A DNA stretch of 64,000 nt from UBA5336 sp039818165 (GCA_039818165.1 JBCBUL010000004.1:62001-126000), one strand, 5' to 3'. Counted from the first letter of the stretch, positions 33,402 to 43,236 are shown. Notes: generated by a model from the letters alone, not told the origin. Numbers and translations are program-made.

Positions 33402-33992
33402 CTATGCAGGGGGCCAGATCCCAATGCCAAACAGGACCGGGTGCAGCCAAAGTATCAGTGCAGCGGACACCGCCAGTCCGATAACAACCGCGCCGATATC
33501 CCCAGCCGTTGAGACCGTCGCATCTGGACCAGGACCGAGATCGCCGCGCCGCTTTGCTGCAATCCGGGAGACAACACCGTAGATCAAGAAACTGCCGAAC
33601 AGGGCGACGCTGGCCACATCCCCATTCGCCAGCAAATGACCCAGCGCCCAGAGTTTCACCGCGGCAAGCATGGGGTGTTTCAATGCCTTCTTGATCCGTC
33701 CAGTCGGCATGTAGGCTGATACGAGCATAACCAGCGCAACCGGCATCAGAATGTAGTTCAGGTGCCGCCCCCACACCGGTGGCGTGTAAAGAACCTCGGC
33801 AGGTCGGGCCGCGCCATACCCGTAGATGATCATCACCAGTCCAGCGAGCGCAACAATGCTGTAGAGGCCCATATAGACGGGCTGCCCGAGGCGCTCTCGC
33901 ATATCCACGCCACTGACTCGGGACCGCAGCGAGGAGAAAAGATGGGTGGAAAAGAAAACGGCAAGGCCGCCTAGCAACAAGGTCATGATCAC
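33402..33992 (-). CDS. NnrU-family integral membrane protein
   Basis: A 196-residue membrane protein with about six hydrophobic segments (MTLLLGGLAVFFSTHLFSSL, MGLYSIVALAGLVMIIYGYG, LNYILMPVALVMLVSAYMPT, VASVALFGSFLIYGVVSR, DIGAVVIGLAVSAALILWL). HPMLAAVKLWALGHLLANGD is the NnrU signature. NnrU was first seen near nitrite/nitric-oxide reduction genes, but most alphaproteobacterial copies, like this one, have no denitrification neighbours. Relatives such as MddA and isoprenylcysteine methyltransferases share part of the fold. The function here is open. Confidence 0.85.
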   Translation of the reverse strand: MIMTLLLGGLAVFFSTHLFSSLRSRVSGVDMRERLGQPVYMGLYSIVALAGLVMIIYGYGAARPAEVLYTPPVWGRHLNYILMPVALVMLVSAYMPTGRIKKALKHPMLAAVKLWALGHLLANGDVASVALFGSFLIYGVVSRIAAKRRGDLGPGPDATVSTAGDIGAVVIGLAVSAALILWLHPVLFGIGIWPPA

Positions 33993-34043
33993 TTCCCAGC
34001 AAACCTACCGGGACTATGCCTCACAAGGCCGGACTTTGGAAAG

Positions 34044-35480
34044 TCAGTTGCCCGATACCGGCCCGCCGAGGGCCTGGTAGAGCCGGACCTGCGTTTGGAG
34101 CTGTGCAGCTCGATTGGCGATCAGTGCGCGCTCGGCCGCGAAGCTCCTCTGGCGCAGGTTCAGGACATCGAGAAGGTCGGTATCGCCGGCCTGGTAGCGC
34201 ACCTCCGTCAACCTCAGCGCCTCATTCGATTCGGTGAGCACTGTCTCAAGCAAGCTTTCGCGTTCACGCAGGTTCGAAAACAAGTCTGATGTGTTCTCAA
34301 CATCCGCCAGTGCCGACAGGACAGTCGAGCCGTAGCGTGCAAGACCTTCGCGCACCGAGGCATCCGCGGCATCGATCTGTGCCCCGCGCAGGCCCCCATC
34401 AAACAGGGACTGCGCCAATTGTCCGCCAACCGTTGCCGCCATGGACACCGGATCAAACACATCGGCAATCTCAGTGGCGCCGCTGGACAGTCCGCCGGAA
34501 AAGGTGAGTTGAGGCCAGCGCCGGGCCCGTGCCTGGTCCGCAACAGCCGTGCCGGCAATCACGTTAAATTCGGCAGCAACAATATCTGGTCGCCGGCGCA
34601 GCACATCGAGAGGTGTCGCCGGATCAAGTAAACCCGGCGGTGCGGGGAGCGTATCGGCGGCCTCAATTTCAGCGCCCGGATAGCGGCCCAACAAGACTTC
34701 AAGTGCTCGCTGGGCCTGACGAACCGCGATCTCTGCCGCGACCACGGCTTCCTTGGCGCTCGCAAGGTCGGAGCTTGACAGCGCCTGATCCCGGCGCGCC
34801 ACGGCACCCGCTTCAAACAAGCGGTCAACAAGGTCGGAACTCTCTGCAATCGCGGTCTCTGTCCGCTCCGCGAGGGCCAATTGCCGTCGCGCGGCGATGA
34901 GTTCGAAATAGGACACCGCCGTCAACGCGGCCACATTCTGGCGGCTGGCCTCGAGAATGGCCTGACTCGCTACCAACTGCGCTTCGCCAGCGCGCACGCC
35001 CGCCCGGTTTACACCGCGCAAGTCCGCTTCCCACGCGACGCTGAGATTGGCCGAATAGGTGTCGATGGCGGAAGGAATTGCAAAGTTGAACCCAGGCCCC
35101 TGGGCCTCTTCAAGCGGTTCAGACTCGCTGAAACCGATGCCGAGCGAGAGAAATGGCGACAGAGCCGCGCGTGACTGCGCCAACAAGGCTTCTGCCTGGG
35201 CCACGCTTTCTACACTGGCTTGCAGGTCGAGATTATTTGCAAGGGCCTCATTCACCAGCGTTTCAACGTCGGCGCCGAAGCTGGCGGACCAGCCCTGCGC
35301 GATCTCAAGGTCGCCATGGCTGAGATCGGCCTGCCATTCGGCAGACAGATCAATTGCCAGTTCGCTGGCTTCGATGGACGTGTTGCGTGCATCGTCGCTG
35401 GCAAGACTGGCGATCGTGCCACACCCTGACAGAGCAATCGCGCTCAGGACGGCAGGGACCAAGGGTCGTTTCATGCGCAT
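34044..35480 (-). CDS. TolC-family outer membrane efflux lipoprotein (NodT-like)
   Basis: A 478-residue protein with a lipoprotein signal ending AIALSGC, lipidated at Cys20, the mark of NodT-type outer membrane factors. Two homologous halves are seen, each with long heptad-rich helices (SVESVAQAEALLAQSRAALS, LDLAxxR-type SSDLASAKEAVVAAEIAVRQ; LADVENTSDLFSNLRERES, LTEVRYQAGDTDLLDVLNLR). DVLRRRPDIVAAEFNVIAGT is the family hallmark. These proteins form a trimeric outer-membrane channel for RND or ABC-type exporters; no inner-membrane pump or adaptor gene is nearby, so its partners are elsewhere. Its start is 53 bases from the divergent gene at 35534. Confidence 0.93.
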   Translation of the reverse strand: MRMKRPLVPAVLSAIALSGCGTIASLASDDARNTSIEASELAIDLSAEWQADLSHGDLEIAQGWSASFGADVETLVNEALANNLDLQASVESVAQAEALLAQSRAALSPFLSLGIGFSESEPLEEAQGPGFNFAIPSAIDTYSANLSVAWEADLRGVNRAGVRAGEAQLVASQAILEASRQNVAALTAVSYFELIAARRQLALAERTETAIAESSDLVDRLFEAGAVARRDQALSSSDLASAKEAVVAAEIAVRQAQRALEVLLGRYPGAEIEAADTLPAPPGLLDPATPLDVLRRRPDIVAAEFNVIAGTAVADQARARRWPQLTFSGGLSSGATEIADVFDPVSMAATVGGQLAQSLFDGGLRGAQIDAADASVREGLARYGSTVLSALADVENTSDLFSNLRERESLLETVLTESNEALRLTEVRYQAGDTDLLDVLNLRQRSFAAERALIANRAAQLQTQVRLYQALGGPVSGN

Positions 35481-35533
35481 CTCTCCTCGACCTTAGACCA
35501 AAGCCGCCTTTTCAATCGCTCTATCCCAGAGCA

Positions 35534-35764
35534 ATGTTAAAGTTCCATGTGTCCTCGAAAAGGCCAACGCCGTTGAAACACCACATCATGATCGCTGGTG
35601 GTCTGTTGATGCTGATCATCTTCGCCGTCCAAGGGTTTCTTGCGATACGCGAGCCAGGATTGGGCGTGCGCGAAGCCTATGTGGCGGGCGGTTTTCTGAT
35701 TGGCGGCTGGTTGATCAAGTCCGGTCTGGCCGAATGGCGCCACGCGCGGCAGTCCCGTGACTAG
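35534..35764 (+). CDS. small two-helix membrane protein, unknown
   Basis: A 76-residue protein from ATG 35534 (MLKFHVSSKRPTPLKHHIMI). Two hydrophobic segments, at about residues 18-37 (IMIAGGLLMLIIFAVQGFLA) and 47-62, surround a short polar loop. It ends with a basic EWRHARQSRD tail. The family is not recognised. The in-frame stretch upstream (to 35354) lies inside the divergent TolC gene and is not credible as coding. It precedes the symporter operon by about 110 bases on the same strand. It could be independent of it. Confidence 0.5.
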   Translation: MLKFHVSSKRPTPLKHHIMIAGGLLMLIIFAVQGFLAIREPGLGVREAYVAGGFLIGGWLIKSGLAEWRHARQSRD

Positions 35765-35876
35765 GGACTGTTCCAAGGTCTCATAGACCAAAGTCGCTCT
35801 ACAAAACGCTCCCTAAAACCCGGACCCTGCACAGGCGGAAAATCCCGCCACTGCATAAACGGTAAGGGGAGTACAA

Positions 35877-36143
35877 ATGTCTCAAGACCTCAATGAAATT
35901 GACGGAAAGGGGTACTGGTCCGCGGTTGTCCGCCTGACCATTTCGCTCCTCGTCATCTGGTTTGCCGTCTCGTACGGCGCCGGGATCCTGTTCAGGGATT
36001 TCCTGGACCAGTTCGCCATCGGCGGAGCCCCCCTGGGCTTCTGGTTCGCGCAGCAAGGCGCGATTTATGTCTTCGTCGGTCTGATCTTCTACTATTGCGT
36101 TGCCATGAACCGGCTCGAGCGCAAATTCGGCGTGAAAGGCTAG
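35877..36143 (+). CDS. sodium/substrate symporter small subunit (DUF4212)
   Basis: An 88-residue protein with two membrane helices at about residues 16-38 and 58-76 (SLLVIWFAVSYGAGILF and QQGAIYVFVGLIFYYCVAM). The pattern DGKGYWSAVVRLTISLLVIW, FDQFA and FYYCVAMNRLERKFGVKG is the DUF4212 small-subunit family, always found next to the large sodium/solute symporter of the VC2705 type. It ends four bases before that gene. AAGGGGAG precedes the start at good distance. It likely assists or stabilises the large subunit. Confidence 0.92.
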   Translation: MSQDLNEIDGKGYWSAVVRLTISLLVIWFAVSYGAGILFRDFLDQFAIGGAPLGFWFAQQGAIYVFVGLIFYYCVAMNRLERKFGVKG

Positions 36144-36147
36144 AGCC

Positions 36148-37968
36148 ATGGACGCTTCATTCTGGACCTATTTCTTCGTCATCGCGACCTTCAGCCTTTA
36201 TATCGGTATCGCGATCTGGGCCCGCGCCGGGTCTACGGACGATTTCTATGTCGCCGGCCACGATGTGCACCCCACGGTGAATGGCATGGCCACCGCCGCC
36301 GACTGGATGTCTGCAGCCTCGTTCCTCTCCATGGCCGGGCTTATCGCCTTCATGGGCTATGGCGGCTCGGTTTACCTGATGGGCTGGACCGGCGGTTACG
36401 TGCTGCTTGCCCTCCTTCTCGCACCATTCCTGCGTGAGTTCGGCAAGTTCACCGTCCCCGATTTTGTGGGTGACCGGTACTATTCCAGCGCAGCCCGCAT
36501 GATCGCCGTACTGTGCGCTCTTTTCGTCTCCTTCACCTACATTGCAGGACAGATGAAGGGCGTGGGCGTTGCCTTCTCGGGCTTCCTCGGCGTGCCCTTC
36601 GAATGGGGCATCATCATCGGCATGGCCATCGTGTTCTTCTACGCCACCCTCGGCGGCATGAAGGGCGTGACCTACACCCAGGTGGCCCAATACTGCGTGC
36701 TGATCTTCGCCTACACGGTGCCAGCGATTTTCATGTCCATGATCATCACCGGCAATCCGATCCCGCAGCTTGGCTTCATCGGCAATGCTGTCGGCACGGA
36801 TGTTTCCATGTTGGACAAGCTGAACACGGTCGTCACAGATCTCGGCTTTCTTGAGTACACCTCCACAGACAAGTCAATGTTCGACGTCTTCGCCATCACA
36901 GGCGCTTTGATGTTCGGCACGGCGGGCTTGCCCCACGTGATCATCCGCTTTTTCACAGTCTCGTCTGCCAAGAATGCCCGCGTGTCAGCTGGTTGGGCCC
37001 TGGTGTTCATCGCCGCTCTCTACACAACCGCTCCTGCAGTTGGTGCGTTCGCCCGCCTCAACTTCATCGATAGCGTGAATGAGGCAACCTACATCACCGA
37101 TGCTCAGGACTATGCGACCACATCGGCAGCGATTGTTGCGGACGGCGGCAAACCCGTTCCGGCGTGGTACAAGGACTGGGAATCCACCGGGCTGCTCGCC
37201 TACACCGACCACAATGGCGACGGCGTGATGCAGTATTGCGGCCCGAATCCAGCAGCCGACAGCACGGTGTGCCGTGCGGCTGATGGCAGCGTGCTGCAAA
37301 ACGAGGTGACGCCAAACCGCGATATCTTCGTGCTCGCCAATCCACAGATCGCGCAGCTTCCGGGTTGGGTGATTGGCTTGGTGGTCGCGGGCGGCCTTGC
37401 AGCGGCGCTCTCGACGGCGGCAGGCCTCCTGATGGTCATCAGTTCGGCTGTGTCCCACGACATTTGCCGGCGCACGCTGTATCCGGAAATGTCTGACAAG
37501 ACAGAGCTTCTGGTGGCGCGTGGTGCTGCGGCAGGGGCCGTCCTTTGCGCAGGCCTCCTTGGCATCTTCGCGGGTCAACTCGGCTTCGTTGCCCAGGTTG
37601 TGGCGTTTGCCTTCGGCCTTGCAGCCGCCTCGCTCTTCCCCATCATCTTCCTAGGTATCTTCTGGAAGCGGATGAACAAGGAGGGCGCGATTGCCTCCAT
37701 GGTCTTCGGCCTGGTAAGCACATTTGCCTACATCTACTACTTCAAGTTCGGTGGAGGCACGCCAGACCAGTACTTCTTCGGGGTTTCCCCAGAAGGCATT
37801 GGCTTCGTGTTCATGTGGGCTTCGGGCATCATCGGCGTGGTCACCGCAATGGTGACGGCGCCTCCGCCCCAGTACATTCAGGATCTCGTCGAAGACATCC
37901 GTGTGCCGCGCACCCGCACGTCCCATGGCGCAGCTGACGCCGGAATGGCCCCCATGCCGGCCGAATAA
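36148..37968 (+). CDS. sodium/solute symporter large subunit, probable acetate/monocarboxylate uptake (VC2705 type)
   Basis: A 606-residue SSS-family transporter with thirteen or so membrane helices. STDDFYVAGHDVHPTVNGMA, AADWMSAASFLSMAGLIAFM and GTAGLPHVIIRFFTVSSAKN are typical of ActP-like members. It carries the family's soluble insertion around residues 320-390 (DAQDYATTSAAIVADGGKPV, DHNGDGVMQYCGPNPAADST) before later helices. The DUF4212 small subunit lies directly upstream, and the CrbS/CrbR sensor pair and acetyl-CoA synthetase downstream, so acetate or a related short-chain acid is the likely substrate. A terminator hairpin follows. The identity of the substrate is inferred from context. 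Confidence 0.9.
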   Translation: MDASFWTYFFVIATFSLYIGIAIWARAGSTDDFYVAGHDVHPTVNGMATAADWMSAASFLSMAGLIAFMGYGGSVYLMGWTGGYVLLALLLAPFLREFGKFTVPDFVGDRYYSSAARMIAVLCALFVSFTYIAGQMKGVGVAFSGFLGVPFEWGIIIGMAIVFFYATLGGMKGVTYTQVAQYCVLIFAYTVPAIFMSMIITGNPIPQLGFIGNAVGTDVSMLDKLNTVVTDLGFLEYTSTDKSMFDVFAITGALMFGTAGLPHVIIRFFTVSSAKNARVSAGWALVFIAALYTTAPAVGAFARLNFIDSVNEATYITDAQDYATTSAAIVADGGKPVPAWYKDWESTGLLAYTDHNGDGVMQYCGPNPAADSTVCRAADGSVLQNEVTPNRDIFVLANPQIAQLPGWVIGLVVAGGLAAALSTAAGLLMVISSAVSHDICRRTLYPEMSDKTELLVARGAAAGAVLCAGLLGIFAGQLGFVAQVVAFAFGLAAASLFPIIFLGIFWKRMNKEGAIASMVFGLVSTFAYIYYFKFGGGTPDQYFFGVSPEGIGFVFMWASGIIGVVTAMVTAPPPQYIQDLVEDIRVPRTRTSHGAADAGMAPMPAE

Positions 37969-37993
37969 GCTCTGGCAGTGAACCAATCAAATT

Positions 37994-38024
37994 GGGGGCG
38001 GCTCATTCGGGTCGCCCCCTTTTT
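37994..38024 (+). terminator. rho-independent terminator after symporter
   Basis: GGGGGCG at 37994-38000 pairs with CGCCCCC at 38013-38019 and is followed by TTTTT. It lies 26 bases past the symporter stop, ending the small-subunit/large-subunit transcript. The oxidoreductase gene 200 bases downstream needs its own promoter. The remaining 38025-38223 holds no other ORF I trust. Confidence 0.85.
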
Positions 38025-38223
38025 CACAGTTCAAAACCTCGCAAAGACCAATCCAGTATCCTCACGTTTTGCAATTGCGCACATAAGCGGCGTTACTTTC
38101 GAAATGTTTCGAATACTCGCTTTGAGGGCGTGAGACCTTACACCCACCCTCGCGCCTTTGGAGAGATCGCTCGCACCAAGCCGATCACCGTGCATTCTCA
38201 CCGCGCGAAGGACGGGGAGTGAC

Positions 38224-39696
38224 ATGGCGTATTCAGCAGGCGAGGAGGCTCTTGCAGCCTCTTACGACGCCGTCATTGTTGGCAGCGGTATGGGCGCGAG
38301 TGCTGTGGCGCTCAAACTCGGCCAGGCAGGATTGAAGGTCCTCATGGTTGAGCGGGGCCAATGGGAGCCACGCCCCGATGTCCACGAGCCCAACCGTTTT
38401 GTTTACGACCAGCAGTCGCCCGAAGACGACTTCAACATTGTGGGCGGTCGCTCGAAGTATTACGGGGCAGCCCTGTACCGGTTCCGCAAGTCAGACTTCA
38501 CCGAGGTTGAATTCGACACAGGCGTTTCTCCCGCCTGGCCGATCTCGTACGAGGACCTTGAGCCCCACTACGACGAAGCCGAAAGACTCTACCGCGTCCA
38601 TGGTGCCCCCGATGGCGATCCGACCGACCCCCACGGCGACCATGCGTACCCCTTCCCGGCCTTGCCAGATGATCCTGTGATCGCCGATGTTCGCCGAAAG
38701 CTGGAAGCCACTGGCCACAAGACCGCGCACATCCCACGCGGGCTCGACTATGGCCCCGGCAGGGCTTGCTCCCTGTGTGCAGATTGTTCGGCGCATTATT
38801 GCCGTGCAGACGCGAAGATGGATGCGGAAGTGGCAACGCTGCGCCCCGCCTTTGAAACCGGCAATGTGACCCTGCTGGACCATGCAGAGTGTCTAAAAGT
38901 TCTCACGAATGGTAACGGAACGCGGGCGGACGGCGTTCTGGTCAACCACCTGGGCGAAGAGAAAACCATTCGCGCCGGTCGTGTGATTATCAGCGCAGGG
39001 TTTCGCCACACGCCTGCGCTACTGCGCCGCTCGCGCAGTGATGCGCATCCCGAAGGTCTCGGCAATGGCGGCGGCTGGCTCGGCAAGGGTGTTGCTGCCC
39101 ATTCCACGGGCACGCTGTTTCCACTCATCCAGTTGAACCGGCTTGGCCCGCGCCACACCAATACGTTGGCGATCCATGCCTGGATGGCGGAAGACGCAGA
39201 TGAAGATTGCCGCCACCCGCTTGGCGTCGTTCAGGTCTCAGGCCAGACCCCCTTCTGGCGGCTGACATCGAAGCTAAAGCGTCCGGTCATCAAGGCCGTA
39301 GCAGAGCGGACACTCAACGTGTTCCACATGACCGAAGCCCTGCCAGACAAAGGCACGGGTTGGACTTTCGACGGTGACACACCAGCGAACTTCACCCCGC
39401 CCCGTTTTCAGCAGGCAACTTACGAACGGCTAAAGGCCAAGACCCAGACAGCGTTTCGCAAGGCTGGCTATCAGGTGATTACGCCGCGCCGCGAGGTTGC
39501 GCTATGGCACGAGACGGGCGGCGCCATCATGGGAAATGATGACCGCGACAGTGTCGTCGATGCCCATGGACGGGTGCATGGTCTGGAAAACGTCTTTGTG
39601 GCCGATGCCAGCGTTTTGCCCTCGGCAAGTGCCGTGAATACGGGCCTGACCATTGTCGCCCTGGCCCTGCGCACAGCGGATGCGACTTTGGCCTGA
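38224..39696 (+). CDS. GMC-family FAD-dependent oxidoreductase
   Basis: A 490-residue flavoprotein from ATG 38224, preceded by GGGGAG; an earlier in-frame ATG at 38158 is unlikely. The dinucleotide fold is DAVIVGSGMGASAVALKLGQ with the acidic ribose residue in LKVLMVERGQ. NIVGGRSKYYGAALYRFR and PAWPISYEDLEPHYDEAERL belong to the GMC domain. The C-terminal domain has ALWHETGGAIMGND and NVFVADASVLPSASAVNTGL. A cysteine cluster ACSLCADCSAHYCRAD at about residues 178-194 resembles that of several bacterial alcohol/sugar dehydrogenases of this type, where it may bind metal or a cluster. The substrate is unknown. It stands inside the acetate module, between transporter and sensor kinase genes. Confidence 0.88.
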   Translation: MAYSAGEEALAASYDAVIVGSGMGASAVALKLGQAGLKVLMVERGQWEPRPDVHEPNRFVYDQQSPEDDFNIVGGRSKYYGAALYRFRKSDFTEVEFDTGVSPAWPISYEDLEPHYDEAERLYRVHGAPDGDPTDPHGDHAYPFPALPDDPVIADVRRKLEATGHKTAHIPRGLDYGPGRACSLCADCSAHYCRADAKMDAEVATLRPAFETGNVTLLDHAECLKVLTNGNGTRADGVLVNHLGEEKTIRAGRVIISAGFRHTPALLRRSRSDAHPEGLGNGGGWLGKGVAAHSTGTLFPLIQLNRLGPRHTNTLAIHAWMAEDADEDCRHPLGVVQVSGQTPFWRLTSKLKRPVIKAVAERTLNVFHMTEALPDKGTGWTFDGDTPANFTPPRFQQATYERLKAKTQTAFRKAGYQVITPRREVALWHETGGAIMGNDDRDSVVDAHGRVHGLENVFVADASVLPSASAVNTGLTIVALALRTADATLA

Positions 39697-39750
39697 CTTG
39701 CCTTTGGCACACGGGTTGCGCCATCGTTGAGGATGGAGGCCGCCTGACCC

Positions 39751-42700
39751 ATGCCTGTCTGGATTATCCTGCTCGCCACGACGCTTTACTTCGGCGGGCT
39801 ATTCTTCATGGCCTGGCAAAAGGACAAGCAGGCGGCCAAACCCGGCTTTGCCCAAAGCCCGACAATCTACGCCTTGGCACTGGCAGTGTATTGCACGTCC
39901 TGGACCTATTACGGCGCTGTCGGCACTGCGGCGGCAGCAGGCTGTGAATACCTTGCGATATACCTTGGGCCTATCATTGTATTTCTGGGCCTGCCGAACC
40001 TGATCCGGAAGATTGCCCTCGTTGCGCGCCGGGAAGGGGTCACAAGCCTCTCGGATTTCCTGTCCGCGCGCTACGGCAAAAGCCAGACCGTGGCGACTGT
40101 CGCGACCCTTGCGGCGGTCGCGGGCGCCCTGCCCTATATTTCGCTTCAGCTGAAATCCATCGGGATGAGCTTTTCAGCCCTTTCAGCGCCCACTGTGTTG
40201 CAGGGCAATGCGACGCCAGCAGACGAGACGGTATTGATATGCGCTCTTGCGCTGGCTGCGTTTGCTATCCTGTTCGGCGCCCGCCAGACCGACACGACCC
40301 GGCACAATCCAGGCCTGATGTGGGTTTTGGCATTCGAAGCTATATTCAAGCTCGGAGGGTTGGTGACCATCGCCCTGTTGTCGCTGGCAATCCTCGACCG
40401 GCCTGACGTGGCCATGAGCGCCGCAGCGCAATCCACCTTCAGCACGGAAACGCTTTCGGGTCGGTTTGTCACCATAACCCTGCTCTCCATGGCAGCGATC
40501 ATCTGCTTGCCGCGGCAGTTTCACGTGGCTTTCATAGAACGCCGGGGCGACCGCGATGATGCCCGCGCGAGATGGGCATTCCCGCTTTATCTGGCCGCCA
40601 CAAGCTTGGTGGTGGTGCCGATCACCTTGGCAGGCCTAAGCGTATTGCCAAATGCCAGCGCACCCGATTTGTTCGTTCTGAACCTTCCCTTGCTGGAAGG
40701 CGATGGCCTGATGGCGCTTCTCGTTTTTCTGGGCGGGTTCTCAGCTGCCATGGGCATGGTGATCGTCTCGACAATCGCCCTTTCCACGATGGTCACCAAT
40801 GACCTGATCGTTCCGGCGTTGATCAAGACCGGTCGTTTTTCAAGCCTCTCTGGCGATGCCGGCGCACGCCTCCTGAATTTGCGCAGGGTCGTGATCCTTG
40901 TTCTGTTGCTGCTGGCGTACGGATATTTCCGGGCGGCGGGGTCGAGCGAGGCGCTGGCCCAGATCGGCCTCTTGTCCTTCGCCGCTGCGATTCAGTTCGC
41001 TCCAGCGCTTATCGGCGCGGTTTACTGGAACGGTGCCCGCCGCACAGGTGTGCTCGCTGGCCTTGTCCTTGGAATGATGGTTTGGAGCTACACACTGTTC
41101 GTCCCAGCCATTGTCGGGCACGGAGCAATGGCAAATGACCTGCCCGACGCGCTCAATCCGCATGCCCTTTTGGGATTCAACTTCGGCGACAGCCTCACCC
41201 ATGGCGTCTTCTGGTCTCTGCTCATCAACATGGCGGCATTCACCATCGGATCTCTCCAAGCCAAGGAACGGCTGCGCGATCGTATCCAGGCCGCAGCTTT
41301 CACGGGAGAGGTGGATGGCGCCATCGCACCGGGCAGTGAAGCAGCCATCCCGGCCAGCCGTGTCACGCCGAACGGGCTGAAGACCCTCGCCTCTCGCTTT
41401 CTTGATGAAAACGCCGTGCAAGCGGCTTTCGACGCGTTTGAGGCCCAGACCGGCGGTCACCTCAGCAAAGACGAACCCGCAGATTGGCGCCTTGTCCAGC
41501 GAACGGAACGCATGCTTGCCAGCGCCCTGGGTGCATCGTCAGCGCGAGTGGTTATGGCGTCAGCGATTGGCGGGCTAGACGTCGCCCTTCCGGACGTCCT
41601 GTCCATCCTCGACACCCAAACCCGCGCGGAACGCTTCGACCGGCACATGCTTCAATCGATGCTGGAGCATATTTCCCACGGTGTCAGTGTGGTCGACAGC
41701 AACCAACGTCTTGTGGCGTGGAACAGCACGTATGTGGAGCTGTTCAATTACCCTTCGGAATTGGTCTCGATCGGACGCCCAATTGGCGATCTGATCGCCC
41801 ACAATATCTCCACAGGTTGGATAAAGGGTGATCCCGCCGACATGGCCGCTCGCCGGATTGAGCACATGAAACAGGGCCGATCTCACGCCTATGAGCGCCA
41901 AAACCCGGACGGGAGATATCTGCGCATTACCGGCAACCCTATGCCCGGCGGCGGATACGTCACGACCTTCGCAGACATCACGCTGGACAAGCAGCGCGAA
42001 ATGGCACTGATCGAAGCCAATGAGACACTGGAGACACGGGTACGCGAACGCACACAGGCACTGGAAGACATGGCTGCCGACCTGCGCGGCGCCCGCGAAG
42101 ATGCCGAGGGCGCCAATGCATCAAAAACGCGCTTCCTGGCCGCTGCCAGCCATGACCTGCTCCAGCCCCTCAACGCGGCGCGCCTGTTCCTGGGATCGCT
42201 TCTCACCGAGACCGCTGGTGCATCACAAAGGACGCGGGACACTGTCGTGCGCGCCGACAAAGCGATCCAATCGGCAGATGATTTGCTGAAAGGCCTGTTG
42301 GATATTTCGCGCCTCGACCATGGCAACGTCCAACCGAAACCCACCACAATCGCACTTGCACCCCTGATGGAAGACCTCGCGGAAGAAGCCCACCCCATGG
42401 CGGACAGGGCCGGGCTCGAGATCCGCGTTGCTCCCACGAAACTGACGGTCCATGCTGATCCAGATTTCCTGACCAGCATCCTGCGCAACTTCATTTCCAA
42501 CGCCAGGCGATATACGGAATCCGGCGGCGTTTTGATCGGCGCGCGCAAGCGAGGTGATCTTGCGCGTATCGAGGTCTGGGACACAGGCTCGGGCATCTCA
42601 AAAGCCCGCCAGGCGCTTCTTTTTGAAGAGTTCCAACGCTTTGAGGACGCTGACAATCTGGGGCTGCGGGGCGCCGGATTGGGACTTTCCGTGGTTCAGC

Positions 42701-43236
42701 GGCTTGCCAATATCATGGGCGCCGAAATCATGGTGCGATCGCGCCTCGGATCCGGAACCGTCTTTTCAGTGGACCTGCCCCTTGGGGACGCCCTGCGCGA
42801 ACCTTCGCCCCAACGCGCCCCTGAACTACTAATCGCACACCCTTCGCTTGGAGGACTCAGCGTGGCCTGTGTGGATGATGAAATCGCAATTCAGGAGGGT
42901 ATGGCTGCACTGCTGTCGAGTTGGGGATGCCGCGTGGCCACCTTCGGCGCGATCGACGAATTGAAGACAGCGCTCAAAGAGACCTCCTTCGATGCCCTCA
43001 TCGCAGACTACCAGCTTCGTGATATCAGGACCGGTCTCGACCTGATCGAGGACGTGCGTTCGGAGCTGACACATCCGGCAAATGTTGCCCTCCTCACGGC
43101 GCAGAACACGGCAGCATTGATGAGCAAGACGCGCGATCGCGAGATCGCTTATCTTCACAAGCCCGCCAACCCGGACGCGATTCAGGACTTCCTAAATGGC
43201 TGCGCAGCGCGGCTATCGGCTCAAGCGGCCGAGTGA
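39751..43236 (+). CDS. crbS: hybrid sensor histidine kinase with SSS transporter domain (CrbS-like)
   Basis: An 1161-residue protein. Residues 1 to about 500 form a sodium/solute-symporter-like domain (VYCTSWTYYGAVGTAAAAGC, SLSDFLSARYGKSQTVATVA). A helical linker (about 500-620) leads to a PAS domain (SMLEHISHGVSVVDSNQRLV), a coiled coil (about 745-790), a HisKA domain with the phosphorylated His801 (FLAAASHDLLQPLNAARLFL), a HATPase domain (ILRNFISNARRYTESGG, IEVWDTGSGIS, GLRGAGLGLSVVQRLANIMG) and a REC domain with phosphate-accepting Asp1086 (FDALIADYQLRD). This is the CrbS architecture; in Vibrio cholerae CrbS/CrbR switches on acs. It ends overlapping the convergent response regulator by 16 bases. 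Confidence 0.93.
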   Translation: MPVWIILLATTLYFGGLFFMAWQKDKQAAKPGFAQSPTIYALALAVYCTSWTYYGAVGTAAAAGCEYLAIYLGPIIVFLGLPNLIRKIALVARREGVTSLSDFLSARYGKSQTVATVATLAAVAGALPYISLQLKSIGMSFSALSAPTVLQGNATPADETVLICALALAAFAILFGARQTDTTRHNPGLMWVLAFEAIFKLGGLVTIALLSLAILDRPDVAMSAAAQSTFSTETLSGRFVTITLLSMAAIICLPRQFHVAFIERRGDRDDARARWAFPLYLAATSLVVVPITLAGLSVLPNASAPDLFVLNLPLLEGDGLMALLVFLGGFSAAMGMVIVSTIALSTMVTNDLIVPALIKTGRFSSLSGDAGARLLNLRRVVILVLLLLAYGYFRAAGSSEALAQIGLLSFAAAIQFAPALIGAVYWNGARRTGVLAGLVLGMMVWSYTLFVPAIVGHGAMANDLPDALNPHALLGFNFGDSLTHGVFWSLLINMAAFTIGSLQAKERLRDRIQAAAFTGEVDGAIAPGSEAAIPASRVTPNGLKTLASRFLDENAVQAAFDAFEAQTGGHLSKDEPADWRLVQRTERMLASALGASSARVVMASAIGGLDVALPDVLSILDTQTRAERFDRHMLQSMLEHISHGVSVVDSNQRLVAWNSTYVELFNYPSELVSIGRPIGDLIAHNISTGWIKGDPADMAARRIEHMKQGRSHAYERQNPDGRYLRITGNPMPGGGYVTTFADITLDKQREMALIEANETLETRVRERTQALEDMAADLRGAREDAEGANASKTRFLAAASHDLLQPLNAARLFLGSLLTETAGASQRTRDTVVRADKAIQSADDLLKGLLDISRLDHGNVQPKPTTIALAPLMEDLAEEAHPMADRAGLEIRVAPTKLTVHADPDFLTSILRNFISNARRYTESGGVLIGARKRGDLARIEVWDTGSGISKARQALLFEEFQRFEDADNLGLRGAGLGLSVVQRLANIMGAEIMVRSRLGSGTVFSVDLPLGDALREPSPQRAPELLIAHPSLGGLSVACVDDEIAIQEGMAALLSSWGCRVATFGAIDELKTALKETSFDALIADYQLRDIRTGLDLIEDVRSELTHPANVALLTAQNTAALMSKTRDREIAYLHKPANPDAIQDFLNGCAARLSAQAAE

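Noticed and set aside
36157..36690. 178-codon minus-strand ORF inside the symporter gene
   Set aside because: Gly/His-rich antisense shadow of transmembrane coding sequence.
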